Assembly (NCBI RefSeq): GCF_900105145.1
Contig: NZ_LT629752.1
Span: 1,398,001-1,462,000, forward strand
Length of the DNA stretch: 64,000 bases
Reading direction: 5' to 3'
DNA from: Polaribacter sp. KT25b
GTDB taxonomy: Bacteria; Bacteroidota; Bacteroidia; Flavobacteriales; Flavobacteriaceae
Both the position numbers and the translations under genes were made by a program. The notes beneath the pieces were generated by a model. The model searched no databases and was not told the DNA's origin. It worked only from the letters and a program-made list of their open reading frames with translations. This document shows, piece after piece, positions 54,972-63,595 of the stretch (within the stretch, counting starts at the first letter, position 1; every line of letters starts with the position of its first letter).

Positions 54972-56314
54972 TAAATTCCTGTATAATTTGATGGTGTAAT
55001 TGCTTTTAGTTCTGCTTTAATTTCTGATGAAACTTCTAAAGTATCAATAAAATCTGCAATTGATTTTTGATTGATTTTAGCATTAGTTCTCGTCAATCCT
55101 TTTAAAGCTTCATAAGGATTTGGATATGCTTCACGTCTTAAAATCGTCTGAATTGCTTCTGCAACAACAGCCCAATTATTTTCTAAATCATCTTCAAATT
55201 TTTGTTTGTTCAACAATAATTTGTTCAATCCTTTTAAGGTTGATGTAAAAGCAATAATTGTATGTCCAAAAGGCACACCAACATTACGTAAAACTGTACT
55301 ATCCGTTAAATCGCGCTGTAATCTAGAAACTGGTAATTTTGCTGATAAATGTTCAAAAATTGCATTTGCCAACCCTAAATTTCCTTCAGAATTTTCAAAA
55401 TCAATAGGATTTACTTTATGTGGCATAGCAGAAGAACCAACTTCGCCAGCTTTAATTTTTTGTTTAAAATAATCTGTAGAAACGTATGTCCAGAAATCTC
55501 TGTCTAAATCTAAAATGATGGTATTAATACGTTTTAAAGTATCAAATAAAGCCGCTAAATGATCGTAATGTTCTATTTGTGTTGTTGGAAAAGAATGGTA
55601 TAAACCTAACTTTTCTTGTACAAATTTACTTCCAAATTCTTTCCAATCAATTGTTGGATACGCAACTTTATGTGCATTATAATTACCTGTTGCACCACCA
55701 AATTTAGCAGCACTTGGTATGTCATTTAATAAATTAAATTGTTCTTTTAAACGAACCACAAAAACTTCAATTTCCTTTCCTAATCTTGTTGGTGATGCAG
55801 GCTGACCATGAGTTCTTGCCAACATAGAAATGTCTTTCCATTCAATTACTAATTCTTGTAATTTTTCTAAAAGTTCAAAATAATGAGGAACATACACATC
55901 ATTCATAGCTTCTTTAATTGATAAAGGAACTGCTGTGTTATTAATGTCTTGAGAAGTTAATCCGAAGTGGATAAATTCTTTATGTTTTTGTAAACCTAAA
56001 GCGTCAAATTTTTCTTTGATAAAATATTCAACAGCTTTTACATCATGATTTGTAATGCTTTCAATATCTTTTATTTTTTGAGCATCTTCAGTTGTAAAAT
56101 CAGTATAAATTTTACGTAAATCAGCAAATAAATCGTTGTTAAAATCAGCTAATTGTGGCAAAGGAATTTCGCACAAAGCAATAAAATATTCAATTTCTAC
56201 GCGAACTCTATATTTTATTAAAGCTTCTTCAGAAAAATAGTCTGCTAATTTTGATATTTTATTTCTATAACGTCCATCAATAGGAGAGATGGCATTTAAT
56301 TGTGATAATTCCAT
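54971..56314 (-). CDS. purB: adenylosuccinate lyase
   Basis: The 447-residue enzyme has the fumarase/aspartase-superfamily signature GSSAMPHKVNPIDFENSEG, with N-terminal SPIDGRYRNK, TSQDIN and the HGQPASPTRLGKE histidine motif. It cleaves SAICAR to AICAR and adenylosuccinate to AMP plus fumarate in purine synthesis. The length and motifs match the E. coli-like PurB branch. A TATTTTTG -7 box lies upstream at 56337-56344. It leads a run with the lipoprotein, TerC and the His-rich protein. Confidence 0.97.
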   Translation of the reverse strand: MELSQLNAISPIDGRYRNKISKLADYFSEEALIKYRVRVEIEYFIALCEIPLPQLADFNNDLFADLRKIYTDFTTEDAQKIKDIESITNHDVKAVEYFIKEKFDALGLQKHKEFIHFGLTSQDINNTAVPLSIKEAMNDVYVPHYFELLEKLQELVIEWKDISMLARTHGQPASPTRLGKEIEVFVVRLKEQFNLLNDIPSAAKFGGATGNYNAHKVAYPTIDWKEFGSKFVQEKLGLYHSFPTTQIEHYDHLAALFDTLKRINTIILDLDRDFWTYVSTDYFKQKIKAGEVGSSAMPHKVNPIDFENSEGNLGLANAIFEHLSAKLPVSRLQRDLTDSTVLRNVGVPFGHTIIAFTSTLKGLNKLLLNKQKFEDDLENNWAVVAEAIQTILRREAYPNPYEALKGLTRTNAKINQKSIADFIDTLEVSSEIKAELKAITPSNYTGI

Positions 56315-56336
56315 TTTTTAGTTATGTTGTTAACTG

Positions 56337-56344
56337 CAAAAATA
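56337..56344 (-). promoter_or_regulatory. -7 promoter element of purB (TATTTTTG)
   Basis: The minus strand reads TATTTTTG, matching TAnnTTTG, 23 bases before the purB ATG. It also lies just before the end of the upstream gene, so purB probably has its own promoter. Confidence 0.5.
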
Positions 56345-56359
56345 ATCAATTCAACAGAT

Positions 56360-56947
56360 TTATGAAGCAGAATTCTCATGTTTTTCTATCATTTGTAAGA
56401 TGTATTTTCCACGTGCTTTACAGCCTTTACTTTCGTGTATTATTTTTGTTTCTATTAGATGTTTTAATTCTGGATGAATCCAATCTTTTTGTAATCCAAA
56501 GAAATATAAAGTGTTCATTGTATAAGCTCTAACTGCAATTTTTTGCGGAGTAATTAACCAATCAAATCCAGTTTCTACAATTGAATCAATGTGTTTTGTG
56601 GTAAGTTGATTTTTAATCTCATTATCATTTTTAGCAAAATAAGCATTTGCTAAAAGTTCACAAATTTTAGCGCAAGGTCTTATTGCACTATCAAATTTTA
56701 AATTAGAAATTTTTGTAGAGAATTCTTTTAAATGTGGTAAAATCCAATTTAATTGATGATGATTACAAATCCATTCTAAAATCCAAGCAGCTTTTATAGA
56801 TACTTTATTTTCAACATCAAAAGTAATCGTAACTAAATCTTTAAATAATTTTTGATCTGCTAAAACAATATTTGCAACTCTTTCTCGGTTTTCTCTTTTA
56901 GGATTTTCCATATTATTGAGTTGTTCTGTAACAAAAAAGATGCTCAT
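56360..56947 (-). CDS. helical-repeat (HEAT-like) protein of unknown function
   Basis: The ORF reads 195 residues from the ATG at 56947. A second ATG at 56911 (MENPKRENRERVANIVLADQ) gives 183 residues and leaves room for promoters between this gene and the divergent MORN-like gene; I favour the shorter form. The protein is all-helical with repeated amphipathic helices (SIKAAWILEWICNHH, IRPCAKICELLANAYF, KIAVRAYTMNTLYFFG), like HEAT or armadillo repeats. No enzyme motif is present. It is placed just upstream of purB, in the same direction. Confidence 0.7.
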   Translation of the reverse strand: MSIFFVTEQLNNMENPKRENRERVANIVLADQKLFKDLVTITFDVENKVSIKAAWILEWICNHHQLNWILPHLKEFSTKISNLKFDSAIRPCAKICELLANAYFAKNDNEIKNQLTTKHIDSIVETGFDWLITPQKIAVRAYTMNTLYFFGLQKDWIHPELKHLIETKIIHESKGCKARGKYILQMIEKHENSAS

Positions 56948-56987
56948 TTTGGTCTGATTTATGTATATTTACTTTAAAATTGTTGCC

Positions 56988-57707
56988 ATGCTAAATATAA
57001 AAAGACTTATTGCAGTTTTTGCATTTATAGCTTGTTTTTTTACAAATGAAAAAATAAGTGCTCAAAAGATTAATCAATTTAATGAAAATAAACAACGAAC
57101 AGGTACTTGGATTAAGTATTATTCGGATGATAAAATACGTTATACTGGTCAATTTGAAAATGGAAAAGAAGTTGGTGTTTTTAAATTTTATGATATTTCT
57201 AGTTCTAAATATCCAGTAATTATTAAAACATATTCTAAAGAAAGTCAAAATGTTTTAGTAGAATTTTATACCATTAAAGGCAAACTACAAAGCAAAGGTT
57301 ATTTTAAAGATAAAAACAGAATTGGTAATTGGACTTATTTTTTTTCTGATGGAAAAATAATGTCAGAAGAAGTTTACAAAGAAGGAAAACTTGATGGAAA
57401 ATTAGTTAATTATTATCCAAACGGAAAAGAAACAGAAATTACTTTTTATGTAAACGGATTAAAAAATGGTCTTTCTCAAAAATATTCTAGTGACGGAATT
57501 TTAATTGAAGAAATCACTTTCAAAAACGGAAAACCAAATGGACAGGCAAAGTATTTTGAGTTAAATGGAAATCTTAAAGAAGCAGGTACTTATCTAAAAG
57601 GAAAAAGGGTAGGAGAATGGGAATATTATTTAGACGGAGAAGTTGCAAACAAAAAAGATATTGAAAATAATAAGAAGTATAAGAAAAACGAAAACGATGA
57701 AAAGTAG
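56988..57707 (+). CDS. MORN-like repeat exported protein
   Basis: I use the ATG at 56988 rather than 56961, because it gives a clean signal peptide (MLNIKRLIAVFAFIACFF) and avoids a 13-base gap to the divergent gene. The 239-residue protein carries repeats of the bacterial MORN-variant kind: GTWIKYYSDDKIRYTGQF, GNWTYFFSDGKIMSEEVY, GKLVNYYPNGKETEITFY, GLSQKYSSDGILIEEITF and GEWEYYLDGEV. Such proteins are widespread and are sometimes called toxin-antitoxin MORN proteins, without proof. A charged C-terminal tail ends the protein. Confidence 0.78.
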   Translation: MLNIKRLIAVFAFIACFFTNEKISAQKINQFNENKQRTGTWIKYYSDDKIRYTGQFENGKEVGVFKFYDISSSKYPVIIKTYSKESQNVLVEFYTIKGKLQSKGYFKDKNRIGNWTYFFSDGKIMSEEVYKEGKLDGKLVNYYPNGKETEITFYVNGLKNGLSQKYSSDGILIEEITFKNGKPNGQAKYFELNGNLKEAGTYLKGKRVGEWEYYLDGEVANKKDIENNKKYKKNENDEK

Positions 57708-57782
57708 CACATTTTTCAATTTAAAAGCTATTAAATTAATATTGAAATATAAAGAAGAAAAAAACGGAAATAAAACTTTCTA

Positions 57783-57824
57783 AAAATCATCAATTTGTTC
57801 AATAAAATCATCAATTCTTTCAAT
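57783..57824 (+). repeat. 21-bp tandem repeat upstream of mnmA
   Basis: Two adjacent 21-bp copies, 57783-57803 and 57804-57824, share AAAATCATCAATT and TTCAAT and differ at two positions. They end 22 bp before the -7 box of mnmA. The period equals two DNA helical turns. Confidence 0.6.
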
Positions 57825-57846
57825 GAATAAATTCTAATCAAAGTTG

Positions 57847-57854
57847 TAACTTTG
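57847..57854 (+). promoter_or_regulatory. -7 promoter element of mnmA (TAACTTTG)
   Basis: A perfect TAnnTTTG match 18 bases upstream of the mnmA ATG; the leader is therefore very short. No good -33 TTG lies at the expected distance. Confidence 0.65.
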
Positions 57855-57872
57855 CATCCTCAAAATTAAAAA

Positions 57873-59060
57873 ATGAAACGAGTAGTTGTTGGTCTTTCTG
57901 GCGGTGTAGATTCTAGTGTTACAGCACATTTATTAAAAGAACAAGGGTATGAAGTAATCGGACTTTTTATGAAAAATTGGCACGATGATTCTGTAACAAT
58001 TTCTAACGAATGTCCTTGGTTAGAAGACAGTAACGATGCCATGATTGTTGCCGAAAAATTAGAAATTCCTTTTCAAGTTGTAGATTTAAGCGAGCAATAT
58101 AAAGAACGCATTGTAGATTATATGTTTGATGAATATGAGAAAGGAAGAACTCCAAATCCTGATATTCTTTGTAATCGCGAAATTAAGTTTGATGTTTTTA
58201 TGGACATCGCTTTAAAACTAGGCGCAGATTATGTTGCAACTGGGCATTATTGCAGAAAAAGTGAAGAAATTATTGAAGGAAAACCTGTTTATAAATTATT
58301 AGCAGGGAAAGATAATAACAAAGATCAGTCTTATTTTTTATGTCAATTATCGCAAGAACAATTAACAAAAGCGTTGTTTCCAATTGGAGAACTTACAAAA
58401 CCAGAAGTTAGAGAGATTGCCAAAAAAGCAGATTTAATTACTGCTGAAAAGAAAGATTCTCAAGGTTTGTGTTTTATTGGTAAAGTTCGTTTACCAGAAT
58501 TTTTACAACAAAAATTACAGCCAAAAGAAGGAGTTATTGTTACCATTCCTTCGGATTTTGAGCAGTACACAAAAGCTGCTCCAGAGTTTGAAAACAAGGA
58601 AGCTGAACTAAAATATTACTCAACAAAATTTGCGTACAAAAAAGAAGACGGAAAAGTAGTTGGTAAGCATCAAGGAGCACATTATTTTACAAAAGGTCAG
58701 CGTAAAGGATTAAATGTTGGCGGAACAAAAGAAGGTTTATATGTAATAGAAACCGATGTTGTAGAAAATGTAATTTACGCAGGTGAAGGAAAAAGCCACA
58801 AAGGATTATATAGAAATGTATTATTTGTTGATAATGAAGAAATTCATTGGATTCGTGAAGATTTAATTTTAAAATCTGCAGAAACAATGCAAGTTGATGC
58901 CAGAATTAGATACAGACAACCTTTAGAAAAAGCAACTTTGTACAAAGTAGAAAGTGGTTTATATGTAGAATTTCAAAATAAACAATCTGCAATTCAAGAA
59001 GGGCAGTTTGTAGCCTGGTATAAAAATGAAGAATTGTTAGGTTCTGGCGTAATTTCTTAA
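57873..59060 (+). CDS. mnmA: tRNA-specific 2-thiouridylase MnmA
   Basis: The 395-residue enzyme has the PP-loop [10 protein letters not shown] at residues 7-16. The catalytic cysteines are Cys100 ([12 protein letters not shown]) and Cys200 (SQGLCFIGK), with [15 protein letters not shown] between them and the C-terminal beta-barrel domain with [13 protein letters not shown] [10 protein letters not shown]. MnmA adds sulfur at position 2 of the wobble uridine of Lys, Glu and Gln tRNAs. The protein is slightly long: an insertion around residues 215-245 ([20 protein letters not shown], quoted at the limit) is not in the short E. coli form and is a Bacteroidota feature as I recall. Confidence 0.97.
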   Translation: MKRVVVGLSGGVDSSVTAHLLKEQGYEVIGLFMKNWHDDSVTISNECPWLEDSNDAMIVAEKLEIPFQVVDLSEQYKERIVDYMFDEYEKGRTPNPDILCNREIKFDVFMDIALKLGADYVATGHYCRKSEEIIEGKPVYKLLAGKDNNKDQSYFLCQLSQEQLTKALFPIGELTKPEVREIAKKADLITAEKKDSQGLCFIGKVRLPEFLQQKLQPKEGVIVTIPSDFEQYTKAAPEFENKEAELKYYSTKFAYKKEDGKVVGKHQGAHYFTKGQRKGLNVGGTKEGLYVIETDVVENVIYAGEGKSHKGLYRNVLFVDNEEIHWIREDLILKSAETMQVDARIRYRQPLEKATLYKVESGLYVEFQNKQSAIQEGQFVAWYKNEELLGSGVIS

Positions 59061-59101
59061 TAAAAATTTATAGAATCGTAAAAAAGTAGTAATTTCGAAG
59101 T

Positions 59102-60727
59102 ATGAAGAAATTACTACTTTTTTTATGCGTTGCTAGTTTTTTTAGCACTTTTTCTCAAACGGAAGACGCCTGGCTTTATTTAAAAGACAAACCAAATTCG
59201 GCAACTTTTTTGCAAAATCCTTTGCAAATGCTTTCTCAACGTTCTTTAGATAGAAGAATTATACAAAATATTTCTTTAGATGTAAAAGATGTTCCTATTG
59301 ATGAAAATTATTATAATCAACTAAAAAATGAAGGTAACATTACTGTTTTAGGAAAATCTAAATGGTTAAATGCAATTCATGTTCAAGGTACAGTTTCTCA
59401 AATTAATGGTTTGTTATCAAATTTTACTTTTATAGAATCTATTGAGTTTGCTAATAAATCTTTAAATCCTGGAGCAAAAAAAAGAGTAAAAAGTGTAACG
59501 CCAAATCATCAAAATAAATTTTCAAACACAACTACTGATTTTATCTACGGAAATGCAGAAAATCAGATAAAAATGTTAAAAGGAGATTTTTTACATGAAC
59601 AAAATTTTACAGGAGAAGGAATGCAAATTGCAATCATAGATGCTGGTTTTCCTAATGTAAATACCCTTTCTGCTTTTCAAAGAATAAGAGACAATAATCA
59701 AATTTTAGGTGGTTATAATTTTGCTGATAGAAATACTGATATTTACACAAGAGATAGCCATGGAACACATGTTTTATCAACTATTGCTGGTTATGTAGAA
59801 AATCAATTTGTTGGTACAGCACCAGATGCAAAATTTTATTTATTTATATCAGAAATTGCAGAGACAGAAACCGTTTTAGAAGAAACCTTGTGGGTAGAAG
59901 CGGCAGAAAGAGCAGATAGTTTAGGTGTAAACGTTATAAATACTTCTTTAGGATATACAACTTACGATAATCCAGATCACAGTCATTCGTATGCAGATAT
60001 GGATGGAAAAACAACTTTTATCTCAAGAGGAGCAGAAATTGGAGCATCTCGTGGAATAATTTTAGTAAACGCTGCAGGAAATGAAGGAGGTGATTCTTGG
60101 AAATATATTGGCGCGCCTGCCGATGCGGTTTCTGTTTTTTCAATAGGCGCAGTAAATTCATCAGAAAATATAGTATATTTTAGTTCTTTTGGTCCAACAG
60201 CAGATAATCGAATAAAACCAGATGTTTTAGCAAAAGGGCAAAGCGCTGCAGTTATAAATTATTCATCAGGAAACATATCAACATCAAACGGAACTTCTTT
60301 TTCATCTCCAATAATGACAGGAGTTGTAGCTTGTTTTTGGCAAGCTTTTCCAAATAAAACGAATTTTGAAATTATGGATTTAATTCGAAAATCTGCCGAT
60401 AAATATAATAATCCAACAGATCAATATGGTTATGGAGTTCCAGATTTTGAAACTGCTTACAATCAAGTTTTATCTACAAATGATTTTAGTAATTCTACTA
60501 TAAGTATCTATCCAAATCCTGTAAAAAACTCTTTTTCATTTTCTTTTGAAGGTACTTCTGTAGAAAATTTATCAATCCAGATTTTTAATATTTTAGGAGA
60601 AAAAGTTTTAGAAAAATCAAAATTAATATCAAATACTGTTGATATTTCTAATTTAGAAGCAGGATTTTATATGTTGAAAATTCAAATGGAAAATCAGCAA
60701 AAAACTGTTAAATTGATAAAACAATAA
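59102..60727 (+). CDS. S8 subtilisin-like protease, T9SS-exported
   Basis: The 541-residue protein has a signal peptide (ending FFSTFSQ), a propeptide-like N-terminal region (about 20-150) and an S8 domain. The catalytic triad is Asp180 (AIIDAGFP), His220 (DSHGTHVLS) and Ser399 (NGTSFSSPIMTG), with the oxyanion Asn in VNAAGNEGG. A type A T9SS sorting domain forms the last ~75 residues (ISIYPNPVKNSFSF, LEAGFYMLKI, TVKLIKQ). It is a secreted or surface protease. It overlaps the next start by one base (TAATG), an odd coupling for an exported protease and a cytoplasmic enzyme. Confidence 0.93.
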   Translation: MKKLLLFLCVASFFSTFSQTEDAWLYLKDKPNSATFLQNPLQMLSQRSLDRRIIQNISLDVKDVPIDENYYNQLKNEGNITVLGKSKWLNAIHVQGTVSQINGLLSNFTFIESIEFANKSLNPGAKKRVKSVTPNHQNKFSNTTTDFIYGNAENQIKMLKGDFLHEQNFTGEGMQIAIIDAGFPNVNTLSAFQRIRDNNQILGGYNFADRNTDIYTRDSHGTHVLSTIAGYVENQFVGTAPDAKFYLFISEIAETETVLEETLWVEAAERADSLGVNVINTSLGYTTYDNPDHSHSYADMDGKTTFISRGAEIGASRGIILVNAAGNEGGDSWKYIGAPADAVSVFSIGAVNSSENIVYFSSFGPTADNRIKPDVLAKGQSAAVINYSSGNISTSNGTSFSSPIMTGVVACFWQAFPNKTNFEIMDLIRKSADKYNNPTDQYGYGVPDFETAYNQVLSTNDFSNSTISIYPNPVKNSFSFSFEGTSVENLSIQIFNILGEKVLEKSKLISNTVDISNLEAGFYMLKIQMENQQKTVKLIKQ

Positions 60728-61668
60728 TGACAAATAAAATTACCAAATTATTTAAAATTCAATATCCAATTATTCAAGGCGGAATGGTTTGGGTTTCTGG
60801 TTGGAGATTAGCATCTGCAGTTTCTAATGCTGGTGGATTAGGTTTAATTGGTTCAGGATCAATGTATCCAGAGGTTTTAAGAGAGCACATTCAAAAATGT
60901 AAAAAAGCAACAGATAAACCTTTTGGTGTAAATGTACCAATGTTATATCCTGATATTGAAAAAATTATGGATATTATTATTGAAGAAGGAGTGAAGATTG
61001 TTTTTACTTCGGCAGGAAATCCTAAAACTTGGACTTCTTTCTTAAAGGATAAAGGAATTACCGTTGTTCATGTTGTTAGCTCTGTAAAATTTGCATTAAA
61101 AGCAGAATCAGCCGGAGTTGATGCTGTTGTTTGTGAAGGTTTTGAAGCAGGAGGGCATAATGGACGTGAAGAAACAACGACTTTTACTTTAATACCTATG
61201 GTTAATGATCAAGTAAATATTCCTGTAATTGCTGCTGGTGGAATTGCATCTGGAAAAGGAATGTTAGCAGCAATGGTTTTAGGCGCACATGGCGTTCAAA
61301 TAGGAAGTAGATTTGCTGCAACATTAGAATCTTCTGCACATCAAAATTTTAAAAATACTATTGTAAATGTAAAAGATGGAGATACGCAACTTACTTTAAA
61401 AGAATTAGCGCCAGTTAGGTTGGTGAAAAATCAATTTTACAATAAAGTGCAAGAGTTATATCAGCAAAATCCATCAACAGAACAATTAAAAGAATTATTA
61501 GGAAAAGGAAGAGCAAAAAAAGGAATGTTTGAAGGAGATTTAGAGAATGGAGAGTTAGAAATTGGTCAAATTGCAGGTTTAATACATGAAATAAAACCCG
61601 TAAAGGATGTTTTTGATGAAATATTAGAAGAATTTAGTTCGATTAAAGCTTTGTTAACTAGTACTTAA
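60727..61668 (+). CDS. nitronate monooxygenase-like FMN enzyme
   Basis: The 313-residue TIM barrel starts KLFKIQYPIIQGGMVWVSG and has AVSNAGGLGLIGSGS, PFGVNVPML, EGFEAGGHNGREE and the FMN-phosphate motifs IAAGGIASGKGM and GAHGVQIGSRFAAT. This matches nitronate monooxygenases and FabK-like enoyl reductases, which share the fold. The GGHNG motif fits the former. No fatty-acid genes lie nearby. It is coupled to the protease gene (TAATG). Confidence 0.9.
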   Translation: MTNKITKLFKIQYPIIQGGMVWVSGWRLASAVSNAGGLGLIGSGSMYPEVLREHIQKCKKATDKPFGVNVPMLYPDIEKIMDIIIEEGVKIVFTSAGNPKTWTSFLKDKGITVVHVVSSVKFALKAESAGVDAVVCEGFEAGGHNGREETTTFTLIPMVNDQVNIPVIAAGGIASGKGMLAAMVLGAHGVQIGSRFAATLESSAHQNFKNTIVNVKDGDTQLTLKELAPVRLVKNQFYNKVQELYQQNPSTEQLKELLGKGRAKKGMFEGDLENGELEIGQIAGLIHEIKPVKDVFDEILEEFSSIKALLTST

Positions 61669-61721
61669 TGTTTTAGTTTAAATAAGGTTACTGATTATTT
61701 CATTTATTAAAAAAATGGCAT

Positions 61722-61729
61722 TATCTTTG
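61722..61729 (+). promoter_or_regulatory. -7 promoter element of first csp gene (TATCTTTG)
   Basis: TATCTTTG in the context GGCATTATCTTTG, repeated upstream of the second copy. It leaves a leader of about 55 bases, which may carry cold-responsive structure. Confidence 0.65.
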
Positions 61730-61785
61730 TATCTTAATAACAAATCGCTGTTAGAATTAATTTAGCAGCACAATAATTTTTTATA

Positions 61786-61977
61786 ATGAATAAAGGTACC
61801 GTAAAATTTTTCAACGAATCTAAAGGATTTGGATTTATCACTGAAGAAGGAAACAACAAAGAACATTTTGTACATGTGTCAGGATTAATCGATGAAATTC
61901 GTGAAAACGATGAAGTTGAATTTGACTTACAAGATGGAAGAAAAGGATTAAACGCAGTAAACGTAAGAGTATTATAA
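61786..61977 (+). CDS. cold-shock protein, copy 1
   Basis: This 63-residue single CSD protein starts MNKGTVKFFNESKGFGFI, with RNP1 KGFGFI and RNP2 HFVHVS, as in CspA family nucleic-acid chaperones that melt mRNA structure. It differs from copy 2 by one residue (Asn versus Ser at position 23). Promoter, leader, coding sequence and terminator are all shared in arrangement with copy 2, 372 bp downstream. Confidence 0.95.
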   Translation: MNKGTVKFFNESKGFGFITEEGNNKEHFVHVSGLIDEIRENDEVEFDLQDGRKGLNAVNVRVL

Positions 61978-62008
61978 TATATATCTATTACTAGTTAAAT
62001 TTTTATCT

Positions 62009-62041
62009 AAAGCCTTTCAATATTTTGTTAGGCTTTTTTTT
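62009..62041 (+). terminator. terminator of csp copy 1
   Basis: AAAGCCT pairs with AGGCTTT and is followed by a T-run. It is weaker than the copy-2 hairpin, whose stem is longer. Confidence 0.75.
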
Positions 62042-62097
62042 ATGCTTTATTATTTAAAATAAAAGATTAATTAATGTTTTTATTCAGTTATTGGCAT

Positions 62098-62105
62098 TAT
62101 CTTTG
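62098..62105 (+). promoter_or_regulatory. -7 promoter element of second csp gene (TATCTTTG)
   Basis: TATCTTTG preceded by GGCAT, as at copy 1; the leader is about 50 bases. The downstream leader segment CACAATAATTTTT before ATG is common to both copies. Confidence 0.65.
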
Positions 62106-62157
62106 CGAGATAATAAATGTTGTTAGTAATTAAATTAACAACACAATAATTTTTATA

Positions 62158-62349
62158 ATGAATAAAGGTACCGTAAAATTTTTCAACGAATCTAAAGGAT
62201 TTGGATTTATCACTGAAGAAGGATCAAACAAAGAACATTTTGTACATGTGTCAGGATTAATTGACGAAATTCGTGAAAACGATGAAGTTGAATTCGACTT
62301 ACAAGATGGAAGAAAAGGATTAAACGCAGTAAACGTAAGAGTATTATAA
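62158..62349 (+). CDS. cold-shock protein, copy 2
   Basis: A 63-residue cold-shock domain protein that is almost identical to copy 1 (Ser23 in place of Asn). The nucleotide sequences differ at only a few third positions (for example GAC for GAT), so the duplication is recent or the copies are kept alike by gene conversion. RNP motifs are intact. It has its own promoter and terminator. Confidence 0.95.
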   Translation: MNKGTVKFFNESKGFGFITEEGSNKEHFVHVSGLIDEIRENDEVEFDLQDGRKGLNAVNVRVL

Positions 62350-62380
62350 TATATATTTATTACTAGTTAATTTTTTAACT

Positions 62381-62413
62381 AAAAGCCTATCAAATTATTG
62401 ATAGGCTTTTTTT
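62381..62413 (+). terminator. terminator of csp copy 2
   Basis: AAAAGCCTATCAA pairs with TTGATAGGCTTTT around a short loop, then a T-run. The ywbE start lies 23 bases further on. Confidence 0.9.
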
Positions 62414-62435
62414 ATTTTTATAGAAATTTTTTATT

Positions 62436-62636
62436 ATGATTATTGATGCCAGAAAAAGGGCCAATATTAAAGTTGGATTGTTTGTAGAAATAGTGCTAAA
62501 GCCACATCAAAGAACTGGTGAATTAACACAAGGTATTGTTGCTAAAATATTAACAAAATCAGTTACACATCCTTACGGAATAAAAGTACAGCTTGAATCT
62601 GGTTTAGTTGGTAGAGTAAAAAATATTATTGAATAA
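62436..62636 (+). CDS. ywbE: YwbE family protein
   Basis: The 66-residue protein starts MIIDARKRANIKVGLFVEIV and contains KPHQRTGELTQGIVAKILT, HPYGIKVQLESGLVGRVK. This is the YwbE pattern, an SH3-like beta-barrel family of unknown function. Its stop codon is immediately next to the stop of the convergent transglycosylase gene, so no terminator separates them. No promoter is obvious; read-through from csp copy 2 may supply transcripts. Confidence 0.88.
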   Translation: MIIDARKRANIKVGLFVEIVLKPHQRTGELTQGIVAKILTKSVTHPYGIKVQLESGLVGRVKNIIE

Positions 62637-63551
62637 TTATTTTACTGGAATTTTTATTTCATATAATTTTCTACTTTTATTATTCAGCTTATTTTCTCTT
62701 AACCAAGGATTATGGATTTTAAACTCTTTGTAATTTAATCCAAATCCTTTTGCAAAAGTTGCAATATTAGTAATTGCTGTATCAACTTTAATTGTGTATG
62801 TTTTTGGTAAAGAATATAAATCTTCTTTATCAAAAACAAAACCATATTTTTCTGGATTACTTAAAATTTCCTTTAAAGCAATAATTCTAAAAATATAACG
62901 TTCTGTTTCATCAGGTAAAAGTGCGTCATAATAACTATTTACTTGTTGTTCTTCCATTCTTCTAGAAACGCCATACATACCAGCATTGTAAGAAGCCGCA
63001 GCTAGAGTCCAAGTACCAAATCTTTCTTTAGCTTTTTTTAAATATTCTGCAGCTACTTTTGTAGATTTTTCTATGTGATATCTTTCATCTACATTGTTGT
63101 TTATTTCTAAGCCATATTCTTTACCTGTTGTTCTCATAAAATGCCATATTCCGGCAGCACCAACAGAAGAAGTTTCATCTGTAAAACCACTTTCTGCAAG
63201 AGCTAAATATTTAAAATCATCTGGTAAACCATATTTTGCTAATAAAGGTTCTATGATAGGAAAATATTTATTTGCACGTTTTAAAAGTAATAAACCATTA
63301 GATTGCCAATATGTATTTACTAGCAATTCTCTTTCCATTCTTTCTTTTACATCTGCAATTTCTAGCGGAACTTGCTCACCTGCAAGATTTAAATTATCGG
63401 GTAATTTTAATGCTTGTATTTTATAGCTTAAATGTGTACCAATTTTTGGATCATTTATAGCATCCGATTCCGTTTTATTAATAGCGTTCACACATAAAAA
63501 GGTGACAGAAATTACACTAAGAATAGAAATTATTTTATAAGTATTGCTCAT
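62637..63551 (-). CDS. MltD-like lytic transglycosylase
   Basis: The 304-residue protein has an N-terminal signal or anchor (YKIISILSVISVTFLCVNA) and a helical stalk region. The SLT domain follows (about 110-225) with the catalytic Glu in LALAESGF, GAAGIWHFM and ASYNAGMYG. A short C-terminal region with VDTAITNIATFAKGF and KSRKLYEIKIPVK resembles a degenerate LysM. It cleaves peptidoglycan between MurNAc and GlcNAc, forming anhydro-muropeptides. It ends exactly at the ywbE stop on the other strand. Confidence 0.92.
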   Translation of the reverse strand: MSNTYKIISILSVISVTFLCVNAINKTESDAINDPKIGTHLSYKIQALKLPDNLNLAGEQVPLEIADVKERMERELLVNTYWQSNGLLLLKRANKYFPIIEPLLAKYGLPDDFKYLALAESGFTDETSSVGAAGIWHFMRTTGKEYGLEINNNVDERYHIEKSTKVAAEYLKKAKERFGTWTLAAASYNAGMYGVSRRMEEQQVNSYYDALLPDETERYIFRIIALKEILSNPEKYGFVFDKEDLYSLPKTYTIKVDTAITNIATFAKGFGLNYKEFKIHNPWLRENKLNNKSRKLYEIKIPVK

Positions 63552-63595
63552 TTTATGTAATAATTTGATATATAAAAGTACTATAATTTTAGTAG

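Noticed and set aside
63094..63426. Plus-strand ORF of 110 codons
   Set aside because: Antisense to the well-supported MltD-like gene.
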